Assembly (NCBI GenBank): GCA_039636865.1
Contig: CP144172.1
Span: 62,001 to 126,000, forward strand
Origin: Dermatophilaceae bacterium Sec6.4
GTDB taxonomy: Bacteria; Actinomycetota; Actinomycetes; Actinomycetales; Dermatophilaceae
Direction: 5' to 3'
DNA: 64,000 bases
Shown here: positions 58,490 to 64,000 of the stretch, one piece after another
How the letters are laid out: each line of letters begins with the position of its first letter
Position numbering within the stretch: the first letter of the stretch is position 1
Position numbers and translations under genes: made by a program
The notes under the pieces: model-generated
What the model saw: the letters and a program-made list of their open reading frames with translations, nothing else
Databases searched by the model: none
Told to the model about the DNA's origin: nothing

Positions 58490-59364
58490 CCGATCAGAAA
58501 ATCACCGGCCGGGCACCAGGTGGCGACCTCAGCGGCGACCTGGTCACCACCCTGGACCACCCCGCCATCCGGTTCACCCGAATGTCCGGCCTGGTGCTGA
58601 GCCTGGTGTCGGTGGCCGGCCTGATCATGTTCGCGTGGCCGCTGCTGGTGAAGGTGTCGCCCGCGGCCACTGGGCACAGCGTCGACGCACCGTTCATCTT
58701 CATCGCGATACTGCCGCTGCTGGTGCTGATCGTGCTGGCCCAGCTCTCCGAGGGCGGCATGGACTCCAAGGCCCTCGCGATGTTAGGTGTGCTGTCGGCG
58801 ATCGAGGCGGCGCTGCGACCGTTGGGCGCCGGGACGGGAGGCGTCGAGACAGTCTTCTTCCTGCTCATTCTTGCCGGGCGGGTCTACGGGCCGGGGTTCG
58901 GTTTCGTGCTGGGTTGCACGTCACTTTTCAGTTCCGCACTGCTTACCGCGGGGGTCGGGCCGTGGTTGCCGTTCCAGATGCTGTGCTCGGCCTGGATCGG
59001 ACTGGGCGCCGGGCTGCTGCCGCGCAAGGTCCGCGGCAAGCGGGAGATCACGATGCTGGTCGGGTACGGCATCGTGGCCGCGTACGGTTTCGGGCTGCTG
59101 ATGAATCTGTGGTCCTGGCCCTTCGCCACCGGCGTCGAGGTGTCCTACTACTCGGGTCAGCTTTCCTATGTCCCCGGCGCCTCGGTGTTGGACAACCTGC
59201 ACCGTTTCGGGATCTACACGCTGCTGACCTCGACCGGCGGCTGGGACACCGGGCGCGCGATCACCGACACGATCGCGATTGTGACGCTGGGTCCGCCTGT
59301 GCTCGCGGTGCTGCGGCGCGCCGCACGGCGGGCGTCCTACGACCCGATCCGCTCCACCGACTGA
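58486..59364 (+). CDS. ECF transporter substrate-binding (S) component, probable cobalamin specificity
   Basis: 292 residues, GTG start overlapping the ATPase stop. Roughly six helices after a soluble N-terminus: LVLSLVSVAGLIMFAWPLLV, FIFIAILPLLVLIVLAQL, ALAMLGVLSAIEAALRPLG, VYGPGFGFVLGCTSLFSSALLTAGVG, REITMLVGYGIVAAYGFGLL and GRAITDTIAIVTLGPPVLAVL. The GPGFGFVLGCTSLFSSAL motif and the PLGAGTGGVETVF loop fit CbrT-like S components. It closes the riboswitch-regulated operon, so cobalamin is the likely cargo. Confidence 0.85.
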   Translation: MTDQKITGRAPGGDLSGDLVTTLDHPAIRFTRMSGLVLSLVSVAGLIMFAWPLLVKVSPAATGHSVDAPFIFIAILPLLVLIVLAQLSEGGMDSKALAMLGVLSAIEAALRPLGAGTGGVETVFFLLILAGRVYGPGFGFVLGCTSLFSSALLTAGVGPWLPFQMLCSAWIGLGAGLLPRKVRGKREITMLVGYGIVAAYGFGLLMNLWSWPFATGVEVSYYSGQLSYVPGASVLDNLHRFGIYTLLTSTGGWDTGRAITDTIAIVTLGPPVLAVLRRAARRASYDPIRSTD

Positions 59365-59420
59365 GGCCCGTCGGACCGAACCTCTCCTTATATACATAGC
59401 GCGCCTGAATAGGTGCAGGA

Positions 59421-59456
59421 CGAAGGGCCCGCAGCACAGTCGCTGCGGGCCCTTCG
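59421..59456. terminator. Terminator between the ECF operon and glpK
   Basis: Perfect 15-base arms (CGAAGGGCCCGCAGC and its complement) with a six-base loop lie between convergent stops, followed by TCGTCGTT on the plus strand. Likely terminates both operons. Confidence 0.8.
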
Positions 59457-59481
59457 TCGTTCAGTTGTTAAGGCGCAAACC

Positions 59482-61011
59482 TCAGTACATGTCGGACGGG
59501 TCCTTGTCCGTCCAGTTCAAGGTGCGCTCGACGGCCTTGTTCCACTTGGAGTAGAGCCACTTGACCTTGTCGTCGTCCATCTTCGGTGTCCATCGCTTGT
59601 CCTCGGCCCACTGCTTGCGTAGTTCGGCCTCGTCCTTCCAGAACCCGACGGCCAGACCGGCGGCATACGCCGCGCCCAGAGCAGTCGTCTCGGACACAAC
59701 CGGGCGGATGACCGGCACCCCCAGGATGTCGGCCTGGAACTGCATGAGGGTCTCGTTGACGACCATTCCGCCGTCGACCTTCAGCTCGGTCAGCGCGACG
59801 CCGGAGTCGGCGTTCATCGCATCCACGACCTCACGGGACTGAAAAGCCGTGGCCTCCAGCGCCGCACGGCAGATGTGGTTGCGGTTGTTGAAGCGGGTCA
59901 GACCGACGATCACACCGCGCGCATCCGAGCGCCAGTGCGGCGCGAAGAGGCCGGAGAACGCCGGCACGATGTAGACGTCACCGTTGTCCTCGACCTTTTT
60001 GGCGTACTCCTCCACCTGCGGGGCCGAGTCGATCATCTTCAGGTTGTCCCGCAGCCACTGCACCAGCGAACCGGTAACCGCTACCGAACCCTCCAGGGCG
60101 TAGATCGGTTTTGCGTCACCGATCTTGTAGCAGACGGTGGTGAGCAGGCCGTTCTTGGACATCACCTTCTCTTCACCGGTGTTCAGAAGCAGGAAGTTAC
60201 CGGTGCCGTAGGTGTTCTTGGCGGTACCGATCTCGAAGCAGACCTGACCGAAGGTCGCGGCCTGCTGGTCGCCCAGGATGCCCGCGATCGGGACCCCGGA
60301 CAGCGGACCGGCTTCGCGGACCTTGCCGTACTCCTCCGAGGATGAGCAGATTTTCGGCAGCATCGACTTGGGCAGGCCCATCAGGGCGACGATCTCGTCG
60401 TCCCAGTCAAGGGTGTCCAGATCCATCATCAGCGTCCGGGAGGCATTGGTGACGTCGGTGGAGTGCACGCCGCCGTTGACACCGCCGGTGAGGTTCCACA
60501 GCACCCAGGTGTCCATATTGCCGAAGAGCAGGTCACCGGCTTCGGCCTTCTCGCGCGCGCCGTCGACGTTGTCCAGGATCCAGCGGGCCTTCGGACCGGA
60601 GAAGTAGGTCGCCAACGGCAAACCGACCTTCGCCTTGAAGATGTCAGCGCCCAGCTCGTTCGCGCCGGCGAGTTCGTCGCAGATGCGCTGGGTGCGGGTG
60701 TCCTGCCAGACGATCGCGTTGTAAACGGGCTTACCGGTCGTCTTGTCCCAGACCACCGCAGTCTCGCGCTGGTTGGTGATACCGATCGCGGCCACGTCGC
60801 TGGTCGAAGCATCGGCGTTGACCAGGACATCGGAGCAGACCTGCCGGGTGTTCTTCCAGATCTCTTCCGCGTCGTGCTCGACCCAACCGGACTTGGGGAA
60901 GATCTGCTCGTGCTCCATCTGCGCCGTCGCGACGATCTTGCCATCGTGGTCGAACAGAATGCAGCGGGTGCTGGTGGTGCCCTGGTCTATCGATGCAATG
61001 TATTTAGCCAT
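59482..61011 (-). CDS. glpK: Glycerol kinase
   Basis: 509 residues, complete. FGGY-kinase motifs: [18 protein letters not shown] at the start, [15 protein letters not shown], the catalytic Asp region [14 protein letters not shown] and FGTAKN-like [11 protein letters not shown] for ATP binding; near the C-terminus [18 protein letters not shown]. It phosphorylates imported glycerol to glycerol 3-phosphate. Downstream of glpF on the same strand. Confidence 0.97.
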   Translation of the reverse strand: MAKYIASIDQGTTSTRCILFDHDGKIVATAQMEHEQIFPKSGWVEHDAEEIWKNTRQVCSDVLVNADASTSDVAAIGITNQRETAVVWDKTTGKPVYNAIVWQDTRTQRICDELAGANELGADIFKAKVGLPLATYFSGPKARWILDNVDGAREKAEAGDLLFGNMDTWVLWNLTGGVNGGVHSTDVTNASRTLMMDLDTLDWDDEIVALMGLPKSMLPKICSSSEEYGKVREAGPLSGVPIAGILGDQQAATFGQVCFEIGTAKNTYGTGNFLLLNTGEEKVMSKNGLLTTVCYKIGDAKPIYALEGSVAVTGSLVQWLRDNLKMIDSAPQVEEYAKKVEDNGDVYIVPAFSGLFAPHWRSDARGVIVGLTRFNNRNHICRAALEATAFQSREVVDAMNADSGVALTELKVDGGMVVNETLMQFQADILGVPVIRPVVSETTALGAAYAAGLAVGFWKDEAELRKQWAEDKRWTPKMDDDKVKWLYSKWNKAVERTLNWTDKDPSDMY

Positions 61012-61061
61012 GGTGCTGATCTCCTAGATAAGTGCTGCTCATGCTGATGTGGGGGTGCGGA

Positions 61062-61787
61062 TCACATGTAGATACGGGCGACCAGCGCCGCAAGGACAGC
61101 GCCGACAAGGGGTCCGACGACGGGCACCCATGAGTAGCTCCAGTTGCTGCTGTCCTTGTTGGGGATCGGCAGCAGTGCATGCGCGATACGCGGCCCGAGG
61201 TCACGGGCCGGGTTGATGGCGTAACCAGTAGGACCACCGAGGCTGTTACCGATAGCGAGGACGACGAACGCGACGGCTAACGGACCGAGCTGCGACGGCG
61301 TCTTGCCGGAGACCAGGATGAAGAAGATCAGCACGAAGGTGCCGATGATCTCGGTCACGAGGTTCCATCCGTAGGACTTGATCGCCGGACCGGTGGAGAA
61401 GATCCCCAGCGACGGGGCATCCAGACGGTCATCGAACTGCTTCTTGTACGCCAGCCAGGCGATTACTGCGCCGAGGAAGGCACCGAGGAACTCGCCCGCG
61501 AAATAGACCAGCGTCGATCCGAAGGTCACGCTGACGCCCTTGGCATATTCGGGTGCACCGTCGACCAGCAGACCCACAGTGACAGCAGGGTTCAGATGAG
61601 CACCGGACTTGTAAGCGGCATAGACACCGCCGAAGACGCCGAGCCCCCACCCGAAGTTGATCATCAGGGTGCCGCCTTCGAAGCCACCCGATTTGGGAAG
61701 CACGGCGTTGGCTACCACGCCGATACCGAGCGTGAGCAGGATCGCGGTCCCGATCACCTCGCTGAAAAACACCGACCACAGACTCAT
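61062..61787 (-). CDS. glpF: Glycerol uptake facilitator (MIP/aquaglyceroporin)
   Basis: ATG 61787 has AAGGAGATAT before it. 241 residues with six helices and the two half-helix motifs HLNPAVTVG and AINPARDLGPR; the Asp after the second NPAR is typical of glycerol-conducting members. It lets glycerol across the membrane for GlpK. The frame beyond 61787 to 61940 is the promoter region. A CRP-like site and twin operators lie upstream. Confidence 0.95.
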   Translation of the reverse strand: MSLWSVFFSEVIGTAILLTLGIGVVANAVLPKSGGFEGGTLMINFGWGLGVFGGVYAAYKSGAHLNPAVTVGLLVDGAPEYAKGVSVTFGSTLVYFAGEFLGAFLGAVIAWLAYKKQFDDRLDAPSLGIFSTGPAIKSYGWNLVTEIIGTFVLIFFILVSGKTPSQLGPLAVAFVVLAIGNSLGGPTGYAINPARDLGPRIAHALLPIPNKDSSNWSYSWVPVVGPLVGAVLAALVARIYM

Positions 61788-61832
61788 ATATCTCCTTCTT
61801 CGCCGCGGAGTGTTGCGCGGGATAGCGGTTCG

Positions 61833-61848
61833 AGTGATCTGAATCACA
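61833..61848 (-). promoter_or_regulatory. CRP/GlxR-like site in front of glpF
   Basis: Minus strand TGTGATTCAGATCACT matches TGTGA-N6-TCACA at nine of ten conserved bases, about 46 bases ahead of the glpF start. Confidence 0.65.
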
Positions 61849-61898
61849 CGGTGGCTGAATTTTGAGTGGGAACTTCCACCATGGATAGTGCCGAACTC

Positions 61899-61914
61899 TA
61901 TGACGCACGTCACA
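61899..61914 (-). promoter_or_regulatory. Second CRP/GlxR-like site in the glp intergenic region
   Basis: Minus strand TGTGACGTGCGTCATA keeps TGTGA and TCA-A of the consensus, nine of ten conserved bases. With the site at 61833, carbon-source control of one or both divergent glp operons is likely. Confidence 0.5.
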
Positions 61915-61931
61915 GGGGCGCCACCCTGTCC

Positions 61932-61948
61932 GTTCGGCATTGCCGAAC
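61932..61948. promoter_or_regulatory. IclR-type operator 1 of the glycerol locus
   Basis: GTTCGGCATTGCCGAAC, a 17-base palindrome. Its centre is 25 bases from the second copy. It lies between glpF and the divergent iclR gene and is the natural target of that regulator. Confidence 0.8.
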
Positions 61949-61956
61949 AAACTCCT

Positions 61957-61973
61957 GTTCGGCAATGCCGAAC
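61957..61973. promoter_or_regulatory. IclR-type operator 2 of the glycerol locus
   Basis: GTTCGGCAATGCCGAAC, identical to operator 1 read on the other strand. The pair sits 38 bases before the iclR start, so it can autoregulate iclR and block the divergent glpF promoter. Confidence 0.8.
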
Positions 61974-62010
61974 GACTCGAAGGAGGGCATCAGTCCGCGG
62001 CTAGGCTGCA

Positions 62011-62784
62011 ATGGTGGCCAAATCAGTGCAGTCCGTGGAACGGGCTGCCAGCATGCTGCGCCTACTGGCCTCCGAAACCGAGCCGCTTCGCCTGATGCAG
62101 GTCTGCACTGCGCTCGATTTGGCGAAGGGCACGACACACGGCCTCTTGCATACGCTGGTCGAGGTGGGTTTCGTCACCCAGGACACTTCGGGCCGCTATC
62201 TGCTGTCCCCCGATCTGCCGCATCTCGGGTCCACCCACCTCGACCTCAACGAGTTGCGCTCACTCGGGTTGAACTGGACCGACACGCTGGCCGCGCGCAC
62301 CGGTGAGTCGGCTCGACTCGCGGCCTTCCACGATGGCCAGGTCGTGGTTGCCCACCACGTCTTCAGAGCCCGCACCTCCCGATCCCGTCAGGAGGTACAG
62401 ACCGGCTTCATGCTCCCCCTGCATGCCAGCGCGCTGGGCAAAGTGCTGCTGGCTTTCGACCCGGGTGCGGCGCGCAGCATCATCGGTACCGACCTCACGA
62501 GCCTGACCTTCCGGACCGTGGTCAATCGCAGTCAGCTGATGCGCGAACTCGCCGATGTTCGAGACGACGGATGGGGGGCCTGCGTCGAGGAAGCAGAACC
62601 AGACCTGGCGGATATCGCCGCACCGGTACGCGACTCCAGCGGACACGTGGTGGCTGCCATCGGCATCCACGGCGCGGTGGGCAACCTCTGCGACGAGCAG
62701 CTGCGGCCGTGGCCGCAGCTGACCCACGAGGTGACGACTGCGGCCCGACAGATCTCCCGTGTCCTTGGTCATGGAGCACTGTGA
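62011..62784 (+). CDS. IclR-family regulator of glycerol metabolism (GylR-like)
   Basis: 257 residues. Winged helix: VQSVERAASMLRLLASETEPL, LDLAKGTTHGLLHTLVEVGFV. The effector domain follows with SARLAAFHDGQVVVAHHV, MLPLHASALGKVLLAF and the final GVCVEEAEPDLADIAAPVRDSSGHVVAAIGIHG-type block. Streptomyces GylR, an IclR protein, represses the glycerol operon and responds to glycerol 3-phosphate; the same setting holds here. Its stop overlaps the ATG of the second glycerol kinase by one base. Confidence 0.92.
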   Translation: MVAKSVQSVERAASMLRLLASETEPLRLMQVCTALDLAKGTTHGLLHTLVEVGFVTQDTSGRYLLSPDLPHLGSTHLDLNELRSLGLNWTDTLAARTGESARLAAFHDGQVVVAHHVFRARTSRSRQEVQTGFMLPLHASALGKVLLAFDPGAARSIIGTDLTSLTFRTVVNRSQLMRELADVRDDGWGACVEEAEPDLADIAAPVRDSSGHVVAAIGIHGAVGNLCDEQLRPWPQLTHEVTTAARQISRVLGHGAL

Positions 62785-64000
62785 TGAAGCAGCGGTACGT
62801 CGCGGCGCTGGATCAGGGCACGACCTCCACCCGATGCATGTTGTTCGACTCACGCGGTCAGATGGTTGCGCTCACCCAGCGTGAACACCGTCAGTACTAC
62901 CCACGGCCTGGCTGGGTCGAGCACGACGCCGCCCAGATCTGGGACATCGTGAGCAAGATCGTGCCCCGCACCCTGGCCGATGCAGGCGTGAGCGTGGATC
63001 AGGTGGTCGGTCTGGGTATCACCAATCAACGCGAGACCACCGTGGTGTGGGACCGATACACCGGTGTGCCCGCACACCGGGCCATCGTCTGGCAGGACGT
63101 CCGCACCGCCGACCTGTTGCCCCGGGTCGTCGAGGGGATCGGTGCGCAGGTGATGCAGGAACGCACCGGTCTGCCGTTGTCGACGTACTCCTCGGGACCC
63201 AAACTGCGGTGGCTGCTTGAGCAGGACCCCTCACTGCGGGCCCGCGCAGAACGGGGTGACCTGCTGTTCGGGACGATGGATACCTGGCTCGTCTGGAACC
63301 TGACCGGAGGGCCTGACGGTGGCCGACACGTCACTGACGCCACCAATGCCAGCCGCACCATGTTGATGGATCTGGACACCCTCGACTGGGATGGCGAACT
63401 GTTGGCTGCCATGCGGGTCCCCCGGGCGATGCTTCCCCAGATCGCCCCGACGATCTCGACAATAGGGATGACGCGCAGCCCGGTCGCCGGTATCCCGATC
63501 ACGGCCATGATCGGAGACCAGCAGGCCTCGCTCTTCGGCCAGACCGCGTTGGAGCCGGGCGAAGCCAAATGCACCTTCGGTACCGGCAGCTTCCTGCTGC
63601 TCAATACCGGCACCGAAGCGGTCCGCTCGCGGCGTGGACTGATCACCACCGTGGCCTACGAACTCGAAGGGCAACCTCCGGTGTACGCACTGGAAGGTGC
63701 GATGGCTGTAGCGGGAGCGTTGGTGAAGTGGTGCCGCGACAACCTCGGGCTGATCCGGTCGGTGGCAGAGATCGAGACCCAGGCGCTTACCGTGCAGGAC
63801 AACGGCGGCTGCTACATCGTCCCCGCCTTCGCGGGACTCTTCGCCCCCCACTGGGAGAGCGAGGCGCGCGGCATCATTGTCGGCCTCACCGGTTACGTCA
63901 CCAAGGCGCATATCTGCCGCGCCGTACTCGAAGCCACCGCGTGGCAGACCCGGGAGGTGGTCGAAGCCATGAACCAGGACGCGCAGGTCCCCCTCGCAAC
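62784..64000 (+). CDS. Second glycerol kinase (3' end outside window)
   Basis: ATG 62784 overlaps the iclR stop; the frame is open to the window end, giving 405 residues of an expected ~500. It has [59 protein letters not shown] and GTGSFLLLNTG, all as in GlpK. It differs clearly from the copy at 59482 and is therefore an old duplicate or separate acquisition. Operon with its regulator suggests induction by glycerol; a different polyol substrate is possible. Confidence 0.9.
   Translation, partial: MKQRYVAALDQGTTSTRCMLFDSRGQMVALTQREHRQYYPRPGWVEHDAAQIWDIVSKIVPRTLADAGVSVDQVVGLGITNQRETTVVWDRYTGVPAHRAIVWQDVRTADLLPRVVEGIGAQVMQERTGLPLSTYSSGPKLRWLLEQDPSLRARAERGDLLFGTMDTWLVWNLTGGPDGGRHVTDATNASRTMLMDLDTLDWDGELLAAMRVPRAMLPQIAPTISTIGMTRSPVAGIPITAMIGDQQASLFGQTALEPGEAKCTFGTGSFLLLNTGTEAVRSRRGLITTVAYELEGQPPVYALEGAMAVAGALVKWCRDNLGLIRSVAEIETQALTVQDNGGCYIVPAFAGLFAPHWESEARGIIVGLTGYVTKAHICRAVLEATAWQTREVVEAMNQDAQVPLA

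Overview
The window is high-GC actinobacterial chromosomal DNA, most likely from the order Micrococcales. I infer this from the base composition, frequent GTG starts, an actinobacterial-type small SRP RNA beside tRNA-Ser(GGA) near dnaX/recR, a GTP-type PEP carboxykinase, a SigB/SigF-type sigma factor and many actinobacteria-typical small families (LytR_C, DUF3105, DUF305, DUF6131). A species cannot be named from sequence alone. Coding density is high, and most genes lie in short, translationally coupled operons.

Layout. 1-3.9 kb: metal-stress cassette (YHS-tailed permease, ArsR regulator, two-component pair, Met-rich DUF305 lipoprotein). 4-6.5 kb: DUF3105 protein, CobA methyltransferase and a flavin-binding protein. 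6.7-9.4 kb: NfeD-like protein with flotillin, then a glutaryl-CoA dehydrogenase. 9.5-17.3 kb, minus strand: polar amino-acid ABC transporter, lipoprotein PBP, and an aspartate-family operon (aspartokinase, ASADH and a second ASADH that has lost its catalytic Cys). 17.4-25.3 kb: PAP2 enzyme, GT-C transferase, recR-plsC-dnaX, sigma factor, DUF6131 peptide and orphan LuxR regulator. 25.3-30.8 kb: SRP RNA, two tRNA-Ser genes, two LytR_C proteins, an NCS1 permease and a HerA-like ATPase. 30.8-34.1 kb: island-like stretch behind tRNA-Ser(CGA) with a transposase-like remnant, a photolyase-like flavoprotein and an orphan ORF. 34.3-52.1 kb: transporters and housekeeping genes (sugar porter, tadA, upp, APC permease, def, SMP-30, tRNA-Arg, MFS, oxidoreductase, HAD plus GH65 phosphorylase, a second DUF3105 protein, CorA, pckG). 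52.2-59.4 kb: siderophore-interacting protein, then a cobalamin-riboswitch operon. 59.5-64 kb: divergent glycerol locus (glpF-glpK facing iclR and a second glycerol kinase) around twin operators and CRP-like sites.

The most striking system is the five-gene operon behind the cobalamin riboswitch. It encodes a secreted alpha/alpha-barrel protein, a membrane-tethered protein resembling the beta-domain of transcobalamin/intrinsic factor, and a complete dedicated ECF transporter (T, fused A-A', S). The arrangement reads as a bacterial 'split transcobalamin' that captures B12 outside the cell and passes it to an ECF importer. Other points worth following are the Cys-less ASADH paralog, consensus CRP/GlxR sites upstream of pckG and glpF, large intergenic palindromes at 8.2 and 52.1 kb, and plsC sitting between dnaX and recR.
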